Shown: positions 6,403 to 14,398, counted from the first letter of the stretch. The stretch is DNA of 64,000 nucleotides from Halomonas sp. CH40 (GCA_041875495.1 CP112982.1:1550001-1614000); one strand, 5' to 3'. Notes: generated from the letters alone by a model not told the origin. A program made the numbers and translations.

Positions 6403-8469
6403 ATGTCTTTTCATACAATGTTGGAAATTGCTGAGCCAAACCGCTCAGAAGCGATTCGCAAAGCCTTCGCTCCATACACGCCACTATTAGAGGTCTCTTG
6501 CAATACGGAGGCTGCTGTGGTGGTGCTCCTTAATTTATCGCATAAGCGACAAAGCGTACCAGAGGTATTAGACAAAAACAGAGCAGCTGCCACGCTCAAA
6601 GACTGGAAACATATTGAAAACTGTGCACAAGAGGTACAATGGCTGCATTCGCATAATTTAAAGTATCCCGATACCCGAGTAGCGCATCAAAGACTACTAT
6701 TAAAAGCTGAGAAGCCTTCGGCAAATGTTGTTTCTTCATTTGATAGTGTTAGCTGTTTGGGCTGGTCACACAACTCGGCAGCTGTTAATAAAGCAAAGCT
6801 GTTTGGAACACAATTTAAATTTTACGGCATACCATACTGCTTAGCTACCATCATTTTAGATAACAATCAGCGATGGTGGGAAGAATTAAAAAAACTTGGT
6901 ATGTCTGATGACCAATGGATTTACCTTCAGTCACTTTTTGATTCTTACTTCAACACAAATATAACACCCTCTTCTGTGGATAGGCGCTCTGTACAGGTCA
7001 CTTTTTTTTATCAGGGAAAAGATATTAGTATCACACCTGTCGTATCAAATTCATTATTGACTGAGATTCAAATTTCTCGTCGTCAAAAAAACGGAAAATT
7101 TTCAAAAATAAAACATTGGCATCCTGCAAGCGTTGGAGATTTAGTTTCATCCTTAGGTGGCCATGTCTCTGCACTTGATTACCCACCTTTTTTAAATTCC
7201 AGGCAAAGATACAAAAAAGGAGTTAATGTAAGCTTTGTTGATAAAGTAGACATTGACTTTTATCACCGTGCTTTAAAAAGCAGAGCCTTTATTTCAGCCT
7301 GCTTGAATATTATTGAAAGCAAAAATATACTTACAAGTAAGGAAAGAAAAGACTACCGTCGCTCTGCCATTAAGTTGCTAAGCCAATCCTTGACTGAATG
7401 GCTTTCACCAATCATTTATTGGCGAGGCATGGAAGGCGAATCAAATGAAGGAGAGGGAAGTGATATAGCAATCCTTTTAACTTCTGCTTCTGATGAAAGT
7501 TTGCTTGAAAACCTATCTGAGCTTAATCGAGAACTGCACAATGCTTTGATTAAAAATCCAAGGACACAGAGCCTTGCTTATCATCCAGATCTTCTAATTC
7601 CTTTCAAATCTCAGCTAAAGGTTTTGCTGAAGGGGTTGAAAAAACAAGAAGGCGAATATCTAGTTGAAGAGTCTTTTTGTTATCTTCACTTGAAAAATGT
7701 GCATGTATTCGATGCACAAGCATTATCTTGTCCTTACCTAGTGGGTTTGCCTTCATTGATGGCAGTATGGGGAACAGTCTATAACTATCAGTTACGCTTA
7801 AAAAACCTTCTTGATCGGAACATTGTGATTGACGGAGTTGCCTGGTTTCTGCGGCAATATGAGTTCTCCTCTGGTGCTCAAATACCTGCTCCTTACCTAC
7901 CACCAGCCAAGCCTGGTGAGGCTCCAAAAAGACCGGGTCTCATTGATATGCGCTTTTGCGATTTACGGATGGATTTAGTTATTCGTTATCGGCTAGAGGA
8001 TGGGCACGATATCTCGCTAAAAGATGACGACTTGCCTATGTTGCAAGCTGCCTTTCCAAGCAGGTTTGCTGGTGGGACTATGCAGCCGCCACCGCTTCAC
8101 CAAGATGTGCACTGGTGCCAATTGCATCGTGATGCTTCAAGCTTATTTGAAGCTATATCACTGTTGCCGGTCGATGGACGATGGATTGTCGACTCCGATG
8201 ACCAGGTAGAGAAGATTGATAGCTTGGTGGCATGGCTGTCAAAGCATCCTAATCACTTACCTGCTTTGAGTGGCTATCAGTTGCTGGAGGTTCCATGCAG
8301 TCGACAGGGGGCGCACCGGCATTTGCATGCCTATGCCGAGCCGCTTGTGAGTCTTGTTGAGACGGTTTCACCCATGAGTTTTAGGCTTAAAAGTCAGACT
8401 TATTTTCTAAAAAACGCATTTTGGAGATTGAAAAGCCAGAACTTGACTATGCTGATGAAGAAAATCTAG
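6403..8469 (+). CDS. cas8f: Fused Cas8f-Cas5f (Csy1-Csy2 fusion) of a type I-F3 Cascade
   Basis: A protein of 688 residues. In canonical type I-F the large subunit and Cas5 are separate genes. A single long fused protein between tniQ and cas7 is the hallmark of the I-F3 transposon variant. The N-terminal part fits the Cas8f PAM-recognition and helical region. The C-terminal part, including HRHLHAYAEPLVSLVETV near the end, fits the Cas5f domain that holds the crRNA 5' handle. It starts 4 bases after tniQ and ends 13 bases before cas7f. Base composition is AT-rich (long A and T runs), unlike the later chromosome. No nuclease subunit follows, so the complex would bind but not cut. Confidence 0.92.
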   Translation: MSFHTMLEIAEPNRSEAIRKAFAPYTPLLEVSCNTEAAVVVLLNLSHKRQSVPEVLDKNRAAATLKDWKHIENCAQEVQWLHSHNLKYPDTRVAHQRLLLKAEKPSANVVSSFDSVSCLGWSHNSAAVNKAKLFGTQFKFYGIPYCLATIILDNNQRWWEELKKLGMSDDQWIYLQSLFDSYFNTNITPSSVDRRSVQVTFFYQGKDISITPVVSNSLLTEIQISRRQKNGKFSKIKHWHPASVGDLVSSLGGHVSALDYPPFLNSRQRYKKGVNVSFVDKVDIDFYHRALKSRAFISACLNIIESKNILTSKERKDYRRSAIKLLSQSLTEWLSPIIYWRGMEGESNEGEGSDIAILLTSASDESLLENLSELNRELHNALIKNPRTQSLAYHPDLLIPFKSQLKVLLKGLKKQEGEYLVEESFCYLHLKNVHVFDAQALSCPYLVGLPSLMAVWGTVYNYQLRLKNLLDRNIVIDGVAWFLRQYEFSSGAQIPAPYLPPAKPGEAPKRPGLIDMRFCDLRMDLVIRYRLEDGHDISLKDDDLPMLQAAFPSRFAGGTMQPPPLHQDVHWCQLHRDASSLFEAISLLPVDGRWIVDSDDQVEKIDSLVAWLSKHPNHLPALSGYQLLEVPCSRQGAHRHLHAYAEPLVSLVETVSPMSFRLKSQTYFLKNAFWRLKSQNLTMLMKKI

Positions 8470-8482
8470 ATAGGCCAACGCA

Positions 8483-9529
8483 ATGAACTCTTTCAAACAT
8501 CTTAGCTACGAGCGGTCTCTTAACCCTGGCAAAGCGGTCTTTTACTATCGCACTGATACGAGTGATTTTGAGCCGCTGCAGGTAGAAGTGACGAGGCAGC
8601 GTGCGCCCAAGGGAACGTTTAGTGACGGCTACACTTCATCTGGGGCTGCACGTGCTAGAGAAACGAGCAGTTTGGGGTTTTCGAACCCAATCGTGATTGA
8701 AACCTGCTATGTACCTCCTTTGGTAGATACCTTATATTGTCGTTTTTCTTTACGAGTCACTTCTAATAGCATAGGGCCAAATATTTGTGATAATAAAGAT
8801 GTTGAAAAAGCATTAAGAGACTTCTCTGAAGCTTATAAAAGTGTGGGCGGTTATCAAGAACTAGCTACTCGGTACGCCAAAAATATACTTTCTGCAGAAT
8901 GGCTGTGGAAAAATAAGATTTCAAGAGAAGTAAATGTTGAGGTGTCTACATCTAACCTTAAGAAATACTTCGTCAAAGATATGCAATATAAAGAATGGAG
9001 GTCTTCGTGGGATGGGGACGATCTTGCGTCATTAGAAGGACTTGCATCTGAGCTTGGGGAATCACTTTCTTGTCAAAAAAAATATCTTTTTGTTGATGTA
9101 AATGCCGCTATAAAGACTGAGTTCTGCCAAGAAATATTCCCTAGTCAGCTATTTGTTGATAAGGATGAAAAAGGTAGCGGAAACCCAAGTAAGCAATTTC
9201 TAAAAAGCACAATGAAAGATGGCCGGCAGTCCGTTAGTTTTGGCGCTTATAAAGTGGGTGCAGCAATTCAAAAGATTGATGATTGGTGGTTAGATGAAGG
9301 AGCAGAATATCCATTAAGAGTGAGTGAGTATGGTTCAGATCGTAGTCAAGTTTTAGCTATGCGTGAACCTACCACTGAAAAAGACTTCTATTCTTTATTG
9401 CAGAGAGTTGAGAATATCACGAAAGACATCCAGGCATCTGGGCAGGCCAGTTCTAATGCCCACTATATAATGTCAGTGTTGGTAAAGGGTGGTATGTTCC
9501 AAAAAGGGATAAAGAGGGATGAAAAATGA
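8483..9529 (+). CDS. cas7f: Cas7f (Csy3), Cascade backbone subunit
   Basis: The 348-residue protein begins FKHLSYERSLNPGKAVFYYR, characteristic of Csy3, the subunit that polymerises along the crRNA spacer. The length agrees with I-F Cas7 proteins (about 330-350). The start lies 13 bases after cas8f-cas5f, and the stop overlaps the cas6f ATG by 4 bases, so all three genes are co-translated. It has the same AT-rich composition as its neighbours. Confidence 0.95.
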   Translation: MNSFKHLSYERSLNPGKAVFYYRTDTSDFEPLQVEVTRQRAPKGTFSDGYTSSGAARARETSSLGFSNPIVIETCYVPPLVDTLYCRFSLRVTSNSIGPNICDNKDVEKALRDFSEAYKSVGGYQELATRYAKNILSAEWLWKNKISREVNVEVSTSNLKKYFVKDMQYKEWRSSWDGDDLASLEGLASELGESLSCQKKYLFVDVNAAIKTEFCQEIFPSQLFVDKDEKGSGNPSKQFLKSTMKDGRQSVSFGAYKVGAAIQKIDDWWLDEGAEYPLRVSEYGSDRSQVLAMREPTTEKDFYSLLQRVENITKDIQASGQASSNAHYIMSVLVKGGMFQKGIKRDEK

Positions 9530-10134
9530 GATATTTTTTGCATATAAAGTATATCGCGCCTGAAGCCAATCATGCTTTTGTAGCAGGCAAGTGTATTGCT
9601 TGCCTGCATGGCTTTATGAGCCTTTCTAAAATAACAACGGCTAGCATTGGTGTTACGTTTCCATCCTGGAGTACAGATGCGATAGGAAATTCAATTGCTT
9701 TCGTGAGCAAAGATATTAATGCCTTATCATACATATCATCTGTGCAATATCTTAAAAATATGGCTAATGAGGGATTTGTTGAAGTCAGTGACATTGAGCT
9801 GGTGCCTACTGAAGCAGAAGAAGTGAGATTCATTCGTAATCAGCATGTTGCTAAGTCCTTTCCCGCTGAGGTTAAAAGGAGGTTAATTCGTGCCAAAAAA
9901 CGAGCTGAACAGCGCGGTGAGCCATTCATGCCAAGTGATATTGTCTCGAACCGCATAGTTGATCATTACCATGTGATTCCTATGGATAGCCGGTCATCAG
10001 GTCAGCGTTTCGCATTATATGTCCAGCGTGCGACACTCGATGGAAAAAGTGGGCAGGGCAGCTACAACAGCTACGGTCTTGCTACGCACCATAAACATTG
10101 CGCCTCAGTACCTAGCTTGCAACAAATAACCTAA
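9526..10134 (+). CDS. cas6f: Cas6f (Csy4), crRNA-processing endoribonuclease
   Basis: A 202-residue protein. The N-terminal ferredoxin-like fold carries His28 in ACLHGF, matching the catalytic His29 of Pseudomonas Csy4. The C-terminus has an arginine-rich RNA-binding helix (VKRRLIRAKKRAEQR) and a Cas6f-type SYNSYGLAT segment. The enzyme cuts at the 3' base of the repeat hairpin and stays bound as the Cascade head. It is the last operon gene, and the array begins about 120 bases later in the same direction. Confidence 0.95.
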   Translation: MRYFLHIKYIAPEANHAFVAGKCIACLHGFMSLSKITTASIGVTFPSWSTDAIGNSIAFVSKDINALSYISSVQYLKNMANEGFVEVSDIELVPTEAEEVRFIRNQHVAKSFPAEVKRRLIRAKKRAEQRGEPFMPSDIVSNRIVDHYHVIPMDSRSSGQRFALYVQRATLDGKSGQGSYNSYGLATHHKHCASVPSLQQIT

Positions 10135-10257
10135 ATCTTTGTTGGCTAATTATTTTCACTGATATCAATCGGTTATATGTTAGGCGTTAAAAAGGGGAAA
10201 TTTAACGTTTTCATTTTATCCAATTGATATCTATAGTCTAAATACTAGCTATGGCTA
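10135..10257 (+). promoter_or_regulatory. CRISPR leader
   Basis: An AT-rich stretch between cas6f and the first repeat. It contains an inverted repeat GATATCAAT (10162-10170) and ATTGATATC (10223-10231), and -10-like TA-rich sequence just before the array (TATAGTCTAAATACTA). The array promoter most likely lies here. Confidence 0.55.
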
Positions 10258-10576
10258 GTGAACCGCCGCATAGGCAGCTGAAAAAAACGCGCCTAATTCC
10301 GAAATAGAGACTTTTCGGTGAACCGCCGCATAGGCAGCTGAAAAAATGCACTGAGTGGGATGCGAGAACTGCATTGCGTGAACCGCCGCATAGGCAGCTG
10401 AAAAAGGTTATTCCGGAGGAGGGGGGAGCTTCATCACGTGAACCGCCGCATAGGCAGCTGAAAAAGCGTTAACGCTCGACAGCCTGCCGATAAACGAGTG
10501 AACCGCCGCATAGGCAGCTGATATAAGGACTGGAAGCAAGCAACGGTAATGATATACCGCCGCAAGGCAGCTATGG
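10258..10576 (+). CRISPR. Type I-F3 CRISPR array, five repeats plus a degenerate sixth
   Basis: 28-bp repeats start at 10258, 10318, 10378, 10438 and 10498 with exact 60-bp spacing, giving 32-nt spacers at 10286-10317, 10346-10377, 10406-10437 and 10466-10497. The repeat begins GTGAACCGCC and ends GGCAGCTGAAAAA. The first four copies are identical. The fifth changes its 3' end to GGCAGCTGATATA. A sixth unit at about 10552-10576 retains only ACCGCCGCAAGGCAGCT, with one loop base deleted. Diverged terminal repeats around the last spacer are known from I-F3 transposons, where they mark the self-homing guide. In every copy the stem pairing CCGCC/GGCAG contains one C-A mismatch. Confidence 0.97.
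10526..10557 (+). other. Putative homing spacer resembling the SRP RNA gene ffs
   Basis: The sequence after the fifth repeat starts AGGACTGGAAGCAAGCA. The conserved apical part of bacterial 4.5S/SRP RNA reads AGGTCCGGAAGGAAGCA. The mismatches are at positions 4, 6 and 12, and the next base differs at 18. Every sixth base is flipped out of a type I crRNA duplex, so mismatches at 6, 12 and 18 would be tolerated. ffs is an established I-F3 attachment site. The exact 3' limit is uncertain because the following repeat is degenerate. Confidence 0.65.
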
Positions 10577-10580
10577 TTCT

Positions 10581-10614
10581 ACACCCTCCAAGATTTCTTG
10601 GAGGGTGTGTTTTT
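10581..10614 (+). terminator. Rho-independent terminator after the CRISPR array
   Basis: A perfect 12-bp stem ACACCCTCCAAG / CTTGGAGGGTGT with a 4-base loop, followed within two bases by a T run. It would end the array transcript just after the degenerate repeat. Confidence 0.9.
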
Positions 10615-10619
10615 AAGAA

Positions 10620-11405
10620 GAACCACAGATGTCCGTGAAGAGCCAAGGCGGTCGCTGCTGGTGAACATCCTGTTGGACGATCTGGACAAGGAGTTGGAAC
10701 GCCGCGGTCACCGCTTCTGCCGCTACCCCAATGACGCTCAGGTGTACATCAAAAGTCGGCGAGCAAGTGAGCGTGTTATGGGCAGCTTTAGTGAGTATAT
10801 CGAGAACTCACTCCGGCTAACGGTCAATCGCCGCAAAAGTGCTGTGTGTCGACCATGGAAACGCAGCTATCTGGCCTAAAGTTTTACTCGGAACAAGCAG
10901 CGGAAGCTGAAGTTAGCCAAGACAAACCTACAGCATATGATACAACGTGTCCGGCAGGTGTTAAAGCGTGGTAGTGGCCATCACATCCAGCAAGTGATCA
11001 AAGATTTAACGCCTATCTTGCGAGGCTGGAAAAATTACATTGGTTTCGTTAATGTGGAGCACCCGTTGGAAACTCTGGATTAAATGGATACGAAGGCGCT
11101 TGCGTAGCCTGCTCTGGCGGCAATGGAAACGTCCAGAGACCCGCTGACGGAAACTCTGAGGCCTAGGTCTGGAGGCGTTGGAAATCGGCGGGTAATGGAC
11201 GAGAGCCCTGGTGTAACACCGGAGCCTCGCACAGGGATCATGCCTTGCCGAGAAAGCGATTTTACGATCAGGGACTGATATCGATACTCGATATTGTAAG
11301 GTGGCTCAAACGTTGTTCATGAACCGCCGTGGTATGGAATCGTATGCTCCGTGGTGTGAGAGGATAGGGAAGGCGACTCCCCTTCTTACCCGATTTGTGC
11401 TAAGT
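10620..11405 (+). mobile_element. Remnant of a bacterial group II intron
   Basis: The segment holds the 3' half of an intron-encoded reverse transcriptase followed by a structured tail. The tail at about 11320-11395 (GAACCGCCGTGGTATGG, then CTCCGTGGTGTGAGAGG) fits bacterial group II intron domains V-VI, and the intron probably ends near CTTACCCGAT at about 11395. The 5' ribozyme and the first part of the reading frame are missing. Lying right after a terminator hairpin is what class C introns prefer, but the class is not certain. Confidence 0.75.
10640..11190 (+). pseudogene. Group II intron reverse transcriptase/maturase fragment
   Basis: The readable part contains NILLDDLDKELERRGHRF, then RYPND where active enzymes have RYADD, then VNRRKSAVCRPWKR. 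A stop at 10876-10878 and frame changes follow. Downstream frames still encode maturase (domain X) pieces such as LRGWKNYIGF and IRRRLRSLLWRQWKRP. The missing palm motifs, mutated catalytic centre and internal stops show it is dead. Confidence 0.85.
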
Positions 11406-11471
11406 GAAAGCTATTTTGAAAATGGGCTGGTTTGCTCTTAAAAGACCAGTCGGGGCAATGAATACCCACTT

Positions 11472-11978
11472 TCACACCACACCGCCACATTCCATAGAGA
11501 GGAGTAGACGCCGAACCTGTTTGGCCTCGATATCAGTACCACAGAGCATGACAGGCGCCTGTCCTCCCAGCGCTTCGTTCGAACTAGACATCCAGTCGAT
11601 CGTTGCCAGCTTGTCCTCGAATACCTCCATCGCAAGGTAACTTACGGTCGCAACCCTATCAAGACGTTCTGATGCCACGGAGTCCAGGTTTTTCCCTTCA
11701 CGTCTGCGTCGGTGAACCGCGGAGACGGACACATTGAGCAATGTCTTAACCTGCTTATCCTGTAGCTGAAAGGTCTCTCGCACTGCTAGGAATAACGTTG
11801 GTGACAGGCCCACCTGGATACTTTTTAAACGCTCAGACTCTTTACACATTGTTTGGGCTGTAATGAACCGCCAGAACTCTGCTGTCCATATTTCACGCTT
11901 ATTACTCCTAGCTTTATGAAGCGAGGTTGGTGATTCTGACATAAGTTGCCTTGTCAAGTGGTGGTTATGAAGATCCAC
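11472..11978 (-). CDS. Xre/MbcA/ParS-type antitoxin (DUF2384), orphan
   Basis: The 168-residue protein has an HTH-like middle (LLNVSVSAVHRRRREGK) and a C-terminal toxin-binding segment near residues 130-168 (DWMSSSNEALGGQAPVML, then ending LLLSMECGGVV). This matches antitoxins of RES-domain toxins, with the sequence W-x4-N-x-ALGG-x2-P typical of the family. The RES toxin should follow within a few bases on the minus strand. The DNA there runs into the group II intron remnant and holds no RES gene, so the toxin has been lost. Palindromes upstream of the start probably serve autoregulation. Confidence 0.7.
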   Translation of the reverse strand: MDLHNHHLTRQLMSESPTSLHKARSNKREIWTAEFWRFITAQTMCKESERLKSIQVGLSPTLFLAVRETFQLQDKQVKTLLNVSVSAVHRRRREGKNLDSVASERLDRVATVSYLAMEVFEDKLATIDWMSSSNEALGGQAPVMLCGTDIEAKQVRRLLLSMECGGVV

Positions 11979-12129
11979 ACGAAGCGGAGTTGGATAACAG
12001 CATGTAGCAACTGTTTCTAGTTGAAGTGTAGCCTGTATCCCATGGTTGGTTATGCTCGCGAACTATGTTTTTGGGTATCGGGTTGGTCTATGTCGATTTT
12101 TTTCAATTTTTTAAACACCGTCTCTCGCC

Positions 12130-12200
12130 ATGTTTATTGCGTAAACATAGATACACTAAAACATGTTTTTATATCGAAATTTGAAGAGAATATAAACATG
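12130..12200. promoter_or_regulatory. Operator-like inverted repeats upstream of the orphan antitoxin
   Basis: ATGTTTA-5 nt-TAAACAT lies at 12130-12148, and CATGTTT (12162-12168) with AAACATG (12194-12200) forms a second pair with the same half-site. The shared ATGTTTA half-site, 150-220 bases upstream of the antitoxin start, suggests binding sites for that HTH protein or for a neighbouring regulator. Confidence 0.5.
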
Positions 12201-12686
12201 ATATGGTGGCCAGATCAGCCATATAACCAGTTTTCCTTTTGAGCGTTTCATAGCTGAATTCAACGAAAGTCATAAGGCACCCATCTGAGTGGAATATTCA
12301 GCAGTTTTTGATCATGTGCTACGACCAAGATCTGATTGTTAAGATGTTTTTTTATGACGTTATTTTATTACCAAAGAAAATGGTCGTTTTATTTTATGTC
12401 ATTTAAAAGTGGAAAAATTATGCCATTTTGTGGTGGATTTCCTGGTTTAAGTGACTGTTTTTTCATTCTGGTTATGTCAGATTGAAGTGGAAACGACAAT
12501 TTATGCCCCTCGAATTATCCCCTTTTCTTTATGCCGTCCTGATACCCAGATGACGAAGCTGCTTTTATGCGGCCTGCTGATGCGATCCTGCCAATCAAAT
12601 TGCCTTTTTGTTCAGCTATAGGACAATGGTGTTTTCCCTCACGTGCGTTTACCGTTTGATTATTATGGTGCAGGTATGGGGGTGGC
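12201..12686. other. AT-rich non-coding stretch with repeated TTATGCC-like boxes
   Basis: No gene is supported. Boxes of the form TTATG(C/T)C in one orientation occur near 12394, 12418, 12472, 12500, 12529 and 12564, with a related TTATTACC at 12365. Some are spaced about 23-35 bases apart. Clusters of direct ~20-bp repeats containing TTTATG-type cores are how TnsB sites look at Tn7-like ends, so this may be the right end of the CRISPR-associated element. No precise end or duplication can be assigned. Confidence 0.35.
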
Positions 12687-13016
12687 ATGAAAAGTCCGGT
12701 TCCAGGTCAATTGAAAGCCGCTAGGCTAGCAGCGGGTATGACACAAAGGCAGCTTGGGGAACACCTCGGGATGGAGCCGAATCTGGCGAGTGCACGCATG
12801 ACGCAGTATGAAAAAGGGCAACATTCGCCCAAGTTTCAATTGCTGAAGAGGCTGTCAGACATTTTGGATGTGCCAGTAACGTACTTTTACTGTGAAGATA
12901 ATACGGCGTCTAAGCTGACTATGGGGCTGCATAGATTGGATGACAAGGAGCGCCAACAGCTCTTACAGGATCTTCAAAAACGCTCGTCCAGCGACAGCGA
13001 TTCTTCTGACGCCTGA
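12687..13016 (+). CDS. XRE-family transcriptional regulator
   Basis: A 109-residue protein. Residues about 6-65 form a clear HTH_3 domain (LKAARLAAGMTQRQLGEHLG, then ARMTQYEKGQHSPKFQLLKRLSDILDVP). The C-terminus is a short acidic/serine tail (KRSSSDSDSSDA). A GGGGGTGG ribosome-binding site precedes the ATG. It heads the more GC-rich chromosomal DNA and is followed by two small membrane-protein genes. The target is unknown. Confidence 0.9.
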   Translation: MKSPVPGQLKAARLAAGMTQRQLGEHLGMEPNLASARMTQYEKGQHSPKFQLLKRLSDILDVPVTYFYCEDNTASKLTMGLHRLDDKERQQLLQDLQKRSSSDSDSSDA

Positions 13017-13115
13017 CCATGCGATTACCTATGAAAATAAAGACAATGATCGCGATTCACTAGGCCAACTACACATCAAGCCAAGCGAGCGAACAAGCCA
13101 GAATCAGGAGGAAGT

Positions 13116-13373
13116 ATGTTCATAAAGCGTCAGGAATGGGCCTCATTGCTGGGTATTTATGCGTTGGGGGCTTTTCTGTATGCGCTCCTGCTAACGCCGG
13201 GATTCAGCTTCACAGGGTTGGTAGCCGGGATGAGCTTTATGTTCATTGGCCTGGTGCTAGGGCTTTGCGGTGCGATTATCGGGCGGCGTAGTGGCCGAAC
13301 CACCATAGGCATTATCGGCGGTTATTTTCTGTTTATCCTGATGCTTGCCTACAATTACCTGACGGCGGCTTAG
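13116..13373 (+). CDS. Small integral membrane protein, unknown function
   Basis: The 85-residue product has three predicted membrane segments: LLGIYALGAFLYALLL; GFSFTGLVAGMSFMFIGLVL running into a glycine-rich stretch; and IGIIGGYFLFILMLAYNY. An arginine cluster (GRRSGR) sits between the second and third. An AGGAGG ribosome-binding site precedes the ATG. No family recognised. Confidence 0.75.
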   Translation: MFIKRQEWASLLGIYALGAFLYALLLTPGFSFTGLVAGMSFMFIGLVLGLCGAIIGRRSGRTTIGIIGGYFLFILMLAYNYLTAA

Positions 13374-13439
13374 CATACTCTCAGCCGCTGCAATGAACGT
13401 CGTGATGATGTCTGGCTAAAGCTTCAACACGAGGACAAC

Positions 13440-13838
13440 ATGCTGCCCGTAGTCTTAAAAGCCTGCCTTATCTGGATAGGTATTCTGGTATTGGCAATCG
13501 CCAATGGTGTTGTGCGTGAAGCAATACTCTTGCCCTGGCTGGGCGAAGTGGCGGCCTACCGGGTCAGTGGTCTGCTGCTTTCAGCGCTGATTCTCGGGAT
13601 GGCATATCTGGCGCTACCCTGGCTGCCTGAGTTGTCATCTCAGCAATATGCATGGCTAGGCCTTGGCTGGCTGGCGCTGACACTGGTGTTTGAATTCTCG
13701 TTCGGCCTCGCTCAAGGCAAAACCTGGCCTGAGATGCTGGCGGCCTATACCTTTCAGCAAGGTAACCTCTGGCCGGTGGTGCTGGCGGTGACTCTATCAG
13801 CGCCTTACCTGGCAGCGAGGATGCGGGGGTGGGTGTGA
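13440..13838 (+). CDS. Four-helix membrane protein, unknown function
   Basis: The 132-residue product has about four hydrophobic segments: VVLKACLIWIGILVLAIANG, VSGLLLSALILGMAYLAL, YAWLGLGWLALTLVFEFSF and NLWPVVLAVTLSAPYLAAR. The conserved-looking EFSFGLAQGKTW loop resembles that of small uncharacterised proteobacterial membrane proteins. It lies 66 bases downstream of the other small membrane protein, so the two may be co-transcribed. Confidence 0.8.
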   Translation: MLPVVLKACLIWIGILVLAIANGVVREAILLPWLGEVAAYRVSGLLLSALILGMAYLALPWLPELSSQQYAWLGLGWLALTLVFEFSFGLAQGKTWPEMLAAYTFQQGNLWPVVLAVTLSAPYLAARMRGWV

Positions 13839-14398
13839 TGCTTCTTGGTAGCGCTGAAAGGATGTTGACTTCGACCTCTCTGGAATTTTGTGACGGCTTC
13901 GTTTTCCTTCAACGCCGACCTTATCGGCGGCAACCTGATGGTGCGGGCAAGCCGAATCACCGCGTCCTTGCTGTTGGTAAGCACGGATGACGCCGGCTTG
14001 CAGCATGCCATCATTCATGGTGGATAAAGGGTTGGCGCGTTATCAATGGACCTCAGCGTGACCCAGCAGTGGGGGAGTGGTCAGCGTTTTCCAGACAGAA
14101 GATGGGGCAGGTGGTGTTTCGTATGCTCAAGGGTGTAGGCGTTGTGGCGGAAAAATCCTCGCCGAATGGTATGTATCGGCTATGCCCCATGATGCTGCGC
14201 TCGGCCTGGCCAAGCTGCATAAAACACTACGCCCCTGAGGCCATGGCCAGCTTGATATCGGCCGCCCGGGCAAATAATGCCTTGAGGGTCTGCAAGGCTT
14301 TCTGCTAGCGTGTTGTGATGATTACCTGCAACAGGGCCTGGTGATGATCCTGTTCGCGCAAATGCCCGCAGCATGGCGAACTACCGTCAACCGTCCTC
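13839..14398. other. Degraded stretch without an intact gene
   Basis: About 560 bases with chromosome-like composition and only broken frames. Pieces such as MPHDAALGLAKLHKTLRP (about 14188-14244) stop quickly. The pattern suggests one or more decayed genes whose identity I cannot assign. Confidence 0.45.

Noticed and set aside
10434..10646. A 70-codon minus-strand frame across the array
   Set aside because: It repeats QLPMRRFT because it translates CRISPR repeats, so it is an artefact.
11319..11345. TGAACCGCCGT at 11320 as a further CRISPR repeat
   Set aside because: It matches the repeat start for only about 11 bases and then continues as the group II intron domain V/VI sequence, with no array spacing.
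12021..12242. A 73-codon plus-strand frame in AT-rich DNA
   Set aside because: It covers the palindromic operator-like sites and has no ribosome-binding site or protein-like composition.
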